This document shows, in pieces, positions 36,048 through 46,740 of a stretch of DNA of 64,000 nucleotides (position 1 is its first letter; each line of letters opens with the position of its first letter). This stretch comes from Saxidomus purpurata. Taxonomy: Eukaryota; Mollusca; Bivalvia; Venerida; Veneridae. A model generated the notes under the pieces. The model was given only the letters and a program-made list of their open reading frames with translations, did not search any database and had not been told where the DNA came from. The stretch spans positions 17,660,814 to 17,724,813 of the forward strand of contig JAFMSR010000017.1 in NCBI GenBank assembly GCA_022818135.1. Direction: 5' to 3'. Made by a program: the position numbers and the translations under genes.

Positions 36048-36224
36048 GCCGAAATGGGGAGGAGAGTATACCAATGTTAATGATGAACCATACCGATAAG
36101 GAAGAATCAACACCCGGCATGCCGCCCCGAGCCCGACCCAATGCATCTGACGTGAAGAATACACCAAGACTTGTAGAAATAACATCTAACCCCGGCACTC
36201 CCTTAAAAGTCACTGAGATTTCCG
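36048..36224 (+). CDS. Shaw: 177-nt cassette exon of the Shaw-type gene, Ser/Thr-Pro-rich tail
   Basis: The acceptor is TTTCATGTTAG and the donor is GTTAGT. The exon is 59 codons, phase 1-1, and open throughout in the channel frame. Joined to exon 2 it reads …MGRM-G-RNGEESIPMLMMNHTDKEE and continues with a Pro-rich segment. Three proline-directed sites are visible (STP, NTP and GTP contexts), as expected of a cytosolic regulatory tail that could be phosphorylated by proline-directed kinases (inference). Its codon use is unlike the surrounding AT-rich DNA. This is the longest cassette and, after the last exon at 45549, the best supported. Confidence 0.75.
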
Positions 36225-39150
36225 GTTAGTATATCTATGCACCATCCCTTTACACGATCACTGAAACCCGTTGGTTCGGTGTATGTTTTTGTGTTCGGTG
36301 TTGTTTCTGTGAATTCATCTGGTCAAGGGTTCTCTACCTTTCCTTTAGCTTAAGTATCATCTCCCTCACCGTCTGCTCCACTATAATATATATCAGCCAG
36401 ATATTTCGTGCAATTTATTAGTTTCTTTAGATATATTGAAATACCTTAATAAATATACGTATATACGGGTGCGAAACTATCCTATCTGCTTCTATATCTA
36501 TATACACTTAGAATAACTTCGTACTGACCCTTAGATATGTATTACCTTCCTCATAAACCTATTGTATATATTATGATCAGTATATTATTACCAATAAGTT
36601 GATAAGTACTTGCAGCAGTGAATAAATGAATTTATTTTATGTTTTCCAGTGAATTATAGAGTTTTCTCAGTGAAATAAAAGTGATAATCCACAGTTTTGA
36701 AACAGTGGATTACCATTTTATTTTCACTGTTTTTCCAATCTTTAGCCCGGTTTACGTCAAACGGTATACCGAGCGTTTAACGTGGAGACCATACGACGTG
36801 ACGTCGTTAAAATTACGTCATTTGTGCTATGTTTTTGATAACGTTTCCGCGATTTTCAATGTTTTATAGAAACAAACTCAATAAAAGTAGAGTTTTAACC
36901 ATAAAAAAACAGAAAAAATGTTGGTATCAGTGTAATATCACGTAATTTCACTCGTGAACACCAAAGTAGTTATTTTCACCGTGGCTGCGCCACTCGTGAA
37001 AATACTTGTGCCCCCTCGGAAAAAACCAACAATTATCCTCTATCTCTATTTAATATGGAAATTATTAATATGTTTGACTGTACTCAGAACGGTTGATTTT
37101 ACTGCGTATTATCTACCGGTATGTAGCATATTTTGTAAAATCGGCTACAAATGTAGCATAAATCCTTCACCCATCTTGAAAAAAAAATGTCTTAAATTGA
37201 GTAAACAAATTCTAATGTATGTAGAAAATGGAATAACTTGCACTTTCTCTCAAACCTTTCAGTAAATCTAAATAACCATTTGCAAATGATATGTAACATA
37301 CAACAATGGCACTGAATATGCTTGAAATAAGAGTTGCTATTAGAGGAGAGGCGTTGTTGATGTTGATATTAGAGATTTAAAGGGTCAGTTTTCATAGATT
37401 GGTGGCGCAAAAGAGACCAGTGAACGTTTTGATATAGCTTTATACATAAAACATCCGAAACTTATCAATAATGGTCAACATCAAAAAGGTATGGAATCCT
37501 TTCATTAAAGAAAGTAAATGAGGTAACATTTATATCACGCTTTGAACATTTTATGTACGACCATGTTTATATAATCAATAATCTGACTTCTCGTGGTATA
37601 AAACATTATTTTTGTCTTTCAATTTTTTTGTTCTTTTTAGATTAAATGATTGCTCATTTTCTACACATATCTCTGAAATACACCGCTTCTCAGTTTAAAT
37701 AACATTTTAACTAAAACGTTTAGTATCTCCTGAACCTAACCCTAGCTGTGTGCAGCACTGGTTGTAAAGGCAGTTTCATTTGCCACCAGCATATTATTCT
37801 AGCCCCTGATGTCTCACCACTTCTTGCTTATAGCTTAGTTCTTTAAATTCAATAGTAAATTCTCGCGTTAGAAAAGCATAGACAATTAATATTTCTTAAA
37901 CAGAGAAAAAAATCTTTCAGTTTCACTGCTTGTTTAAAGCATCAGGTAACTCTGCGGAATAAGTTCCATTCGTTTTGATAGGGCATTATGACATTGTATA
38001 TGTTACATAATTATCTTTTCGTTTTGTACAGACAATGTAGTAAATGATAGCAAACAAAATCGAAAAATGATATGAATTGCATAATAAATGAAACAGGTTA
38101 CAAAAAAACTTCAGCATTTAATCATTTGAAAGTATTCTCACCATATTTAACACATTTTTTTCAGACATGAAACGTTTCGATACAGTGTCCAATGTTTTGT
38201 TTATTCCTAACTTTATATGTAATACTGACATTGTTGTTAATATCAAACTATCATTTTTTGTAAATTCGTGAGTTTTGTATTAACCTTTCCTAATCATTAT
38301 GTATAATAACAATACATAAGAATCACGTGTTCGTACATCTGTTGTAAGAATAATAATGTGTTTCACATTCTGTTTTTAAGATACACATATTAAGTATGTC
38401 TAAATACACATCTACATCATGTACACTACATCATGTACACTACATCATGTACATCTACGTCATGTACATCTACATCATGTACATCAACATCATGTACACT
38501 ACATCATGTACATCAACATCATTTACACTACATCATGTACACTACATCATGTACATCTACATCATGTACACTACATCATGTACATCTACATCATGTACAC
38601 TACATCATGTACATCTGCATCATGTACACTACATCATGTACATCTACATAATGTACACTACATCATGTACATCTACATCATGTACACTACATCATGTACA
38701 TCTACATCATGTACACTACATCATGTACACTACATCAAGTACATCTACATCATGTACACTACATCATGTACATAACACACACAAAACAGTCAAGTTGAAA
38801 TGTTAGAATATTACGTATTTGTTAATATTTCACATATAACATATACATGTACTGTTATGAAACACCTTGAAAGCTACCTCGATGGACTAAAGACTAGATG
38901 TGGTTCATATAATAGAACCATTGGCTGGTTTATATACGCCAAACACATATATGTATCTATGCAACGGTAAATCGAAATGTCACGTTCCATCTTTTAACTG
39001 TTTCTAACCGTTTTACCTAAAATGAGTTTACTTAATGTGTCAAACTTTAGCTATATATACAATATCTTACATTTTACTTGAAAGTTTTTATCTGTTTCTA
39101 ACCGTAAGTTTGAGCTACGTTTAGTAACATAATGTTCGGATTAACTTCAG
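36225..39150 (+). other. Intronic stretch containing the TACATCATG minisatellite
   Basis: About 2.9 kb. It holds the minisatellite at 38403-38772 and no accepted exon. A GTATGT donor-like site at 37114 follows a stretch with the wrong phase. Confidence 0.55.
38403..38772. repeat. TACATCATGTACA minisatellite
   Basis: About 25 units of 14-15 bases alternating ACTACATCATGTAC and ATCTACATCATGTACA. The core TGTACA is palindromic, so single strands can fold. It produces long overlapping open frames in all three forward frames, which are artefacts. Lies inside the intron between the 36048 and 39151 cassettes. Confidence 0.95.
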
Positions 39151-39198
39151 AAAAGGACGAAAAACCCATGCTGTCTAAGAGTAACCCTAACATCCCAG
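39151..39198 (+). CDS. Shaw: 48-nt cassette microexon of the Shaw-type gene
   Basis: Acceptor ATTAACTTCAG, donor GTATAC. 16 codons, phase 1-1, ending in G. In frame it encodes E-KDEKPMLSKSNPNIP. The peptide is hydrophilic, with SKS as a possible kinase site. It aligns loosely with the next cassette at 40481 (shared D-x-K-P, then Ser and basic residues, then P-N), which suggests the two arose by exon duplication. The open frame, symmetric phase and position between two other such exons support it. Confidence 0.65.
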
Positions 39199-40480
39199 GT
39201 ATACAAATGATTATACCCTGCACACAAATCCTTTTTCACGTGAAAACCATGCACATTTTCTTCTTTTTGACACATATTGTGCACCTTTTGACACACTTTT
39301 CCAATGTTTACTTCATTCTAATTTCCCGAAAGTGTATATCATATGTTTATATGTCAAGTTGCCTTTCAATCTGTTCTTTCTTTAACCCTGTAGTACCTTC
39401 TTCAACTTTCACTTTATTTTTTTGTGATATTTGGTTCTCTGACTCAAGATTGATATAATATATACTAGTCCTTCTTCATGTACACTTTTTCCTACACTGG
39501 AACTCTACGTAAATGTTTGAGTTAATCACGTCTTGTGTAACTTTATAAATAGATGTAAAAGTTTTTCAATGTGATTAGCCTCAGTATTCTTGTTTCTGAT
39601 TGTACATCATTTGACCATGTTAGGACTGAGGCTTATATGCAGTACATACAGTCAAGTAAAACGACACTGAAGACTGAAATACTGGCACAATATCACAGCT
39701 AACAAACAACATTGCTACTCCATGTGCAATTGATTATTGTAAACTCGATGCTTTGTTACATCTATGCATTTTCCATGATTGTCTAAATCGTTTCATTTAT
39801 TAAACTGTTATGTGCAGTCTTGTGCATGACCCTATTTATTGTCAGGCTAATTCACTGTTGATATGTACATATGGGTCAGTTATATTTTTAAAATAAACCC
39901 AAAATTGCACGTGAATTTAAAACAGTCAGTTGAGCAAGGAGTGTCGGCGTTCACAAGTTGTGTATTAATACTTCTTTCTAATAGCAAAAAAGGTTTCATG
40001 TCCAAGCCATCATATGTTAGCTGTTTGTATCTATTAAAACTTAAACTACGAGCAACATCATTTGTCGGAAAGGATATGTAAAAACACGCGCGATTTATGA
40101 TTTGAGTCTGCGATATTAAGACAAAACTCCGACATAAAGCATTCAAATTTGGTGTTGTCAATATACTATATTTATGTTAAGGTAGTGATATAAGGAAACT
40201 TGGTCAGTACTTAATTGTAAGTTTTTAATTTGTTTCACTTTCAACTGTCTTTAAACAATTTTTTTACAGTTTCCATTATTTCCAGACGATCCGAATAAAT
40301 AATTTTTAACTTAGTTTTTACGTATACCAAACATTATACTGTATACGTTATCTTCATGGAATAATTAAATTTCTAATTTGGAAACAGAAAAAGGAGCAAA
40401 TACAGATATAATTGGAAAAGTAATCAGAATAGCATGCATGTTCTGTGTAATATTCATTTTGTTCTTTTTGCTTATATCAG
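39199..40480 (+). other. Intronic stretch, no exon recognised
   Basis: About 1.3 kb of AT-rich DNA. Two pyrimidine-rich acceptors near 40271 and 40285 are followed within a few codons by stops in the channel frame, so they would only make very short tails. Confidence 0.5.
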
Positions 40481-40531
40481 CCGACGGGAAACCGTTTACT
40501 CAGTCCGGACGGAAGTCATTCCCAAATCAAG
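40481..40531 (+). CDS. Shaw: 51-nt cassette microexon of the Shaw-type gene
   Basis: An excellent pyrimidine tract (GTTCTTTTTGCTTATATCAG) precedes the exon, and the donor is GTATTT. 17 codons, phase 1-1, ending in G. In frame it encodes A-DGKPFTQSGRKSFPNQ. The basic RKS followed by Phe is a plausible kinase site (inference). It is GC-richer than its flanks and resembles the 39151 cassette. It splices in frame to the 36-nt cassette at 41034. Confidence 0.7.
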
Positions 40532-41033
40532 GTATTTACATGGCGTACCACTGTTGTGTATTTTATTATTTGAAGCAGTACATTTCCCACCACGTCTTCT
40601 CGCTTTAGTCCTTCTTGTAGATGATTCAAACATTCCGATGGGATTTCTTTTAACCTTGAAAAGACAGTAGATTGTATAAAACGTAATGTCAACGTGAATG
40701 GCGTTTAATGCTGAGCATACTCGAATAGCTCAGAATATTATTTTAAACATACAGGTAACAAAATCAAAGACAAGTGTTTAAACTAATGAACAGTTCTATC
40801 ACAGGACAACATTATATACTAAAATAAATGTATACTTATGCAATTACACATATGTCATGATTGGAATTGCAAAGTATGTGTACCCCAGTGACACAAAATG
40901 CATGTGTATACTTTATTACTACAAATTTACTGTAAATTGGCGTACAAACGACTAAACACTATCATTATTTATTGTGTATGTACAAGCATTAATTGACAAC
41001 AACTATAACATGTTGTTTGTGTTTCCCATTTAG
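40532..41033 (+). other. Short intron between cassettes
   Basis: About 500 bases. A 21-nt phase-compatible stretch at 40734-40754 with a GTAACA donor was noticed, but its acceptor tract is weak. Confidence 0.5.
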
Positions 41034-41069
41034 ATTTCATCCCATCTAATCGACCTCTTTTATACCAAG
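41034..41069 (+). CDS. Shaw: 36-nt cassette microexon of the Shaw-type gene
   Basis: Acceptor TTTGTGTTTCCCATTTAG (strong pyrimidine tract), donor GTAACC. 12 codons, phase 1-1, ending in G. In frame it encodes D-FIPSNRPLLYQ. It is too short to be found by ORF length and was identified only from its flanking sites and phase. The LLY segment is more hydrophobic than the other cassettes. Confidence 0.65.
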
Positions 41070-42754
41070 GTAACCTTGTATATTCTTTCTGCTATTCATT
41101 CACGGGCACATTTTATATATTTTCTTACAGTTTATCTTTTTTCACAAAATGAATGATAAATGGGATTAAAAGCCAGTTTGAATAATAACTTGGAGTATAC
41201 AATAAATATATAACTGATATAAATTAAATTTGTATTGTTTTAATGAGAAACATAGCAGGACTGTGATGGGAAAATACCAAAATCAGAGAAGAAAAGCAGC
41301 CAATGAAATGCTGTATATGAATTTTGTTTTCATGTAATACTACACATATTCAGTGTTTCGAGTTAGATATTTAGAAAAAAAATCTACATTTAAAAAATAC
41401 ATGGCAATAACATGATGCATGCATTATCATAAAAATGACATGATGGTTAAATCATTACACAAATAGGTTTTTCCTGCAACAGAAAAATGTCTTATTTAGC
41501 AGACAACTTTGAATATTTGTGTCAGACCAGCATTAAATTTGTCTTCTGGTCAGTTTAAATAGTCAACCGAATTGTCTTATAGTTTTTGCAATTATTTGAA
41601 AATATTTCAGACATTCTAGTAATCTTAAGTAATTCCAGTTACATATGAATGGTACAATATACAATACTATTACAACATGACCATAAATGATAATTGAGTT
41701 ATTTATTCATATTGTGTTCATTTTGCAATTATTAATATTGTAATATTAATTTATATAGTCCGAAGTCCTTCATCAAGTTTTGCTCACTTTGTATTCTTGC
41801 AAAAATCACGTGTCCTATTTTTGAGTTCACGTGTAACAAGTGTTTCACTTTTGATTCTGGTGCAAAGTAATCCTTTTCTTGTACAGGTTCTTCACCGACC
41901 TAACCATTATGCGTTCTCTTTAGTTCGCTTCTTATGTCGGCACATTTTTTTCCATTTTCTCACAATTATCTTTCAATTTAGTCAAAACATCGCCAAAAAT
42001 GGCGACTGACAGTAACGTATTATTGAACTAGTATTCCATAAAGCCTGAAACCATATAAATTCAGTTATCTTTGCGCATGCGCATTATCTCTTTCAGCTAA
42101 TGAAAACGGCGCTAAAGAGGTCTAATAGAATTGTGTTGATACAGTTTACATTTTTGTCCTAACATACTTTTTTATTACAACCCTGCTTTTATTAAATTAT
42201 TCTAATATTCGCAGATATAGCTATTCCATCTTTATCATAATTATTTATATAACCTTGGCTTGCTTTCGCTTGAAACACCCTTGCAATAACTTTTCATAGA
42301 AGTACGTAATAATTAACAACAAAATATAATCCGGAAGCCGTTCATTGTGTGCGTTGTTGGTGTGTTAATATGCAATGATTTCGTCAGTTTGTATAAATTA
42401 ACTGTTCTTATTAACGGTATCATACATGTGGTAATCTGTATACAATGTTCGATATTTTCAGCAGTATTAATGTAAGATGACATCTGTGACAATAAGATCT
42501 AATGAGACATTTCCGCTCAATAGATATGTAGAACATACCATTTTACGAGGAACACTTTTCTAAATGTTCAAATATACGCTTAAAAAATTGAATACGAAGT
42601 ACGTGTATACTATTTCCAAATATTTTCTTTTGTTTTAATTGGCAAATTTACCGGTCTTGCACACACTGTTACAATTTTTTTACGTGTAAGAAGACGGTAT
42701 TTGGTATAAAATCTAAAACACTTTTTCATCCTATATATTGTTGTTTTGTTGTAG
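41070..42754 (+). other. Intronic stretch with one weak alternative last-exon candidate
   Basis: About 1.7 kb. At 42097-42125 an acceptor (ATTATCTCTTTCAG) is followed by a phase-compatible nine-residue tail (A-NENGAKEV) and TAA. This could be a short alternative terminus, but stops this close to an acceptor are common by chance. Nothing else was recognised. Confidence 0.4.
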
Positions 42755-42877
42755 ATGCCTCGTCCACTGCGCTCGCCAGTATTATGAAGACGCCAGCGGG
42801 CAACTCTAACACAGGGTTGAATTCCAAGCCTAATTCTACTGTACCTGCAACGCAAACCAACGCAAACTCCCATTCAG
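42755..42877 (+). CDS. Shaw: 123-nt cassette exon of the Shaw-type gene, Ser/Thr/Asn-rich
   Basis: Acceptor TATTGTTGTTTTGTTGTAG, donor GTATAG. 41 codons, phase 1-1, ending in G, no stop in the channel frame. The peptide starts D-ASSTALASIMKTPAGNS and is rich in Ser, Thr, Asn and Ala, with one Thr-Pro site. It ends with an Asn/Ser/His stretch resembling the short next cassette. Base composition is clearly richer in G and C than the flanking intron. Confidence 0.72.
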
Positions 42878-43494
42878 GTATAGTCTATTTCATAGTACAA
42901 ACCATACGAAAAAAAACACATATTTGAAAAGTATCTAAAAATTCACCAAAACCGTACCTTACAAATACACCAAAGAATTATAAATCAGACTCTTTCAAGT
43001 AATACCTAAAAGATTTTGGCTCTATAGCCACGTATATCTATGTCATATATTAGAAGCAACACTGATCACATAGCTAAATCAGGATTATTTGATTCCAAAT
43101 TCGTGCCACATGTCGAGTGTCTCAATTAGAGTACACATGCATGTATACTTCAAGCAGTTTATATCCTTGCTTGGAGGTGTAAAGTACTAAATGACAGAGT
43201 TTGACACACTCATAAATACATAGTTTTACACATGTCATTTTACTCCAAATTTGGTTGTATAAGGCTTACTTTAGTAAACAGGTATTTATGCTTAATACAG
43301 TAGCTTGTAATTTAAACTATTTCATCTGACCAATTGTTCACATCTTTTTGATTCGCTAAAGGTGATTGTATAAGAATTAAAAAAAGAAAACATTCATACT
43401 AGATTACTGACTTGTAAATTGATTTAAACACATAATTTAGAACATTGTGCTCATTAAAACGTACATGTAAGCAATGTTACATGGTCATTTTCAG
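42878..43494 (+). other. Intron between cassettes
   Basis: About 600 bases of AT-rich DNA. I see no exon or repeat. Confidence 0.5.
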
Positions 43495-43530
43495 CAAATC
43501 ATACAACCGAAATTGCAAGCACCAATTCAG
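43495..43530 (+). CDS. Shaw: 36-nt cassette microexon of the Shaw-type gene
   Basis: Acceptor ACATGGTCATTTTCAG, donor GTATGT (near consensus). 12 codons, phase 1-1, ending in G. In frame it encodes A-NHTTEIASTNS. It resembles the end of the 42755 cassette in its Asn/Ser/Thr composition, so it may be a small duplicate. All-polar content fits a flexible cytosolic tail. Confidence 0.65.
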
Positions 43531-45548
43531 GTATGTCTTAAAGCCACTGGTGTGCATTTTTACATTTGCTTCCAATCAATGTCTAACAAATACTAACTTC
43601 AGTCATCCTAAAAACAAGAATAGTCATGTCCATTTGAAATTTCAAAAAACCCATGCTGTAACATATCCTATCATTTATGCCCGAACAATGTGAACATGAC
43701 AAAAATAACATGTTCACATCCATTCTGTAACAAATACTAACATTCAGGCTTATCATGCCTAACAAACACTAACATTCATGCCCTTAGAAATACTTGTATT
43801 CGTACTCTAACAAATACTATATCTATTTTTCGTGTCTGTACATATACTATTATTCATGTTCTTACAAACAGGTTATGTTCTACAAAATATACTACAATCT
43901 TGTAACAATCTACCAAGTTACCTAGAAGTCCTAAATAGGTTAACAAGTCATACGCATCCCCTTAGTCTCCACCAAACCCATGTCAACTTGGACTTCTTTA
44001 AGTACTCCTTTTCCCCCACACCACAGTCCTGTGGAATAGGTTACCCCTGCATATTGCAACCCTGTCTGATCTTGAATCATTCAAACAGGCACTGACCCAG
44101 CTAAGTTCTTAATCATACAGCAGTTGCTTTTAATCATTTTAACAATCGTGATTAACTGTCTTGCAGTTACTTTAGTTTTACTTTCACTAATACCTGGTGT
44201 GCACTCTGTCCATAAAATATAATACTCATGAGAGTCGTCAGGTAGAAAGACAAACATTACCCTGTAAAATGGCCATACTGCATTATGATCGAGTATGATT
44301 CTTAACCACAATGTATGCTTTAAATGACAATAACAATCCACTGCTTTTCTGATAGAAATGAAGATAATCCTTGCAATGTATGTGAAATATCGATATTTAC
44401 TAGTCTTCAAAGACTTTCACTATGAAATAGAAAATATTCACATATCTAAGTTATCACTTCGGTAATAGAGAACAATTCTGTGCTAACTTCCTTCAAGCTA
44501 GGATTGGCATTTTGAAGGGTATAATACGGTAATATATATTCTAATATGAATAATATTAGTTATATCATACAATAATAAATGTTCGCTTGACATTGTTTTC
44601 ATGAAAAATGTTTAAAAAGCTAGGGTTTTAATTGAGAATGTTACCAACTACTTACGGTAAGAAAGGTAACCACCAATTTGTGACATTTGGTGCGTACAGT
44701 AAAGTTTTACCTTTTTGTGGTGTGTGCGATATCTACTTTCATCGTAACGCTTCCTTATTATTACTCCTGTCTTGGTAAAAAGAATGATAATCCATGGCTC
44801 GACAAGAAACGGAGAGCGAAGTCACGTTTTTAAATATGTAATGAAATGTTTTTTTCAGCAAGAATCAACAAAATGCTTTAATGGTATGACAATCAGTATA
44901 CATGTACCTTTTCCCCCAAATACTAGTATTATATATGTCACATGACTTAATAATTAGTATATGATAATATATAAACTGCATTAATCATAAATATATCAGA
45001 AACATTCACTTTTGTTCACTATCATAGAGTACTAACATCTTTATTAACACATGTGACGTCACATTCCCGCGCTCTAATCCCCCATGTGTTAATTCTGTAA
45101 ACAAACATAATGCCAACATTCTGTGCCGTGTACAAGTACTATATCGTTTGTAAAGGGACATTTACTTTCACCTCTATAACCTTTAATATACTGTATATGT
45201 AGTGTAAAACAGATGAGGTATATTTCTAAAGAAAACAGTCCCTCTGTACATGGTGCTTTTGTCATCGTGAAGTGATTGAGTTGACCCAGTTATTGGGGAC
45301 AATGAACTCAAAAGAACAATCTGACAGCCTTTTTCTTGGTAAATGGTAGAGTATTAACTTGTTAATTATGTACCTTCTTACTGGGAACAGCAGTCCATTA
45401 TCAAGAAAGTTGATAATCGATTTCTTTCACAACTCCATCACCTATATCTATTTCATATTATGGAAGGAAACTTTTATTACACACTTTTTAAAATTTATTT
45501 CTCTTGTTCTGTTTCATGAATTAATTTCACTATACTTTTTCATTTCAG
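43531..45548 (+). other. Intron before the proximal last exon
   Basis: Two kb containing the LINE fragment at 43874-44112. An acceptor with a TTTTTTTCAG tract at 44849-44858 is followed in channel phase by seven residues (A-RINKML) and TAA at 44881; this is a weak alternative last-exon candidate. Nothing else is recognised. Confidence 0.45.
43874..44112 (+). pseudogene. Degraded LINE ORF2 C-terminal fragment
   Basis: Pieces of a non-LTR retrotransposon ORF2 C-terminus are visible across frameshifts: 'MFYKIYYNLV' near 43874, then LPSYLEVLNRLTSHTHP, then DFFKYSF, and finally, in another frame, HTTVLWNRLPLH … SFKQALTQLSS followed by TAA at 44110-44112. The WN-x-LP and SFK motifs at this spacing are characteristic of the end of CR1/Jockey-type ORF2 proteins (family knowledge). 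The frameshifts make it dead. It sits inside the intron between the last cassette and the last exon. A minus-strand relative lies at 59013-59190. Confidence 0.7.
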
Positions 45549-45694
45549 ATATTGTAAAAACGACCGATGTTATAGTTCGGGACGCCAGCTCAGTTAAATC
45601 TGCTAATTCAGTCAGTACAGAACAACGATCTGCGAATCAGTCACCGAACAATAGTCCTCATGCTTCGAATAATTTAGTGGCCGTGAATACGTAG
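45549..45694 (+). CDS. Shaw: Proximal last coding exon of the Shaw-type gene
   Basis: The acceptor is TATACTTTTTCATTTCAG. It starts in the phase required by every upstream cassette and encodes 48 residues to a TAG at 45692-45694: D-IVKTTDVIVRDASSV, then a Ser/Asn/Gln-rich stretch ending NNLVAVNT. Composition is richer in C and G than the surroundings. The C-terminus does not match a class I PDZ ligand. AATAAA signals occur downstream at 46427 and 46722. This is the most likely default terminus because it follows the dense cassette cluster. Confidence 0.78.
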
Positions 45695-46740
45695 CACAAA
45701 CTGTACTTAATTCATTTTCAATGAACTTAAGTGTGTCTACAGTGATCTGTAGGTCAACAGCGTCTGGACTCTGGTTGATAGCAAGATGTGGGTCTGCGCA
45801 TGCGCGAAAGTTCGTCCCGGAAGTTACATGTTGTCATTTGAATCGAGGGATATTTTAATTATGCCATAGTGGAGTAACTACGAATATCTATGGACATTAG
45901 AGAAACAGCCATCGAAACTTCTCCATTTCTTTGTTTTAGTATGTTTTATATTCCATGTCTAAAAGTAGGAGAGATGGTGTCTATAAGTTTTAACTGTCAA
46001 GTTACTGCTTACATACATGTATTTGAAGTTTCAATTTAATAGTAGCGAAGACATTCGTAAAGGAATAGAAAAAAGGATTGGATATTTCGGGATATGGTGA
46101 CATGATATTGCTGTTTTTGAGTGAAAGACTGTTCTGTTGTGAATGTTTATGAGCCGGTCTCGTAGATACATGTAAGACTCTTGTGAGAAAACGGTAATGG
46201 TTCCTCATTTTGAGTGAAGACAAAAACTAAGCTTTACTTAGATGGGATCATTTTAACTTCATTAAGGAAGGGGTTCCTGTGTATACTGCGGTCAACAGTT
46301 ATTCAAAATTTCATACCGATCTCGCTACACTGTACAGCACAGGAAAAGTGACGCAAACTGAAGGTTTTCCTAAATCCTTTTGCACTTTACATATATGAAA
46401 ATTCACTTCAAATTTGTTTTCCATTAAATAAACATAATGCGAAATAATAACTCAGATTTGTTAACATAGCGACGGTAAGTGTTCCATGAGTGGAATTATT
46501 AGTATATTGTCCCAAGCTGATTTCTGAATACGGGTCTGACTGATTAGGGTTTAAATCATAATAGATAGGCATAGATACTTTATGAAGCAGACATACAGAC
46601 CTTTAATATACAATACCTTGCTGTTAATAGTGAATGTTACATCCCTATACTTCATAATTTGAATTTTTATATTATTCTTGTGGCGAAAAGATTAAAATTA
46701 TTTATAATACATGTCTTTGCAAATAAAACGTTTCAAGAAA
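45695..46740 (+). other. Presumed 3' UTR of the proximal isoform
   Basis: Follows the TAG at 45694. AATAAA occurs at 46427-46432 and 46722-46727, either of which could direct cleavage. No coding signal is seen. The extent is inferred. Confidence 0.45.

Noticed and set aside
38396..38806. Three long overlapping forward ORFs
   Set aside because: All are translations of the TACATCATG minisatellite in different frames.
40734..40754. 21-nt phase 1-1 candidate microexon with GTAACA donor
   Set aside because: Weak acceptor tract and AT-rich content identical to the intron.
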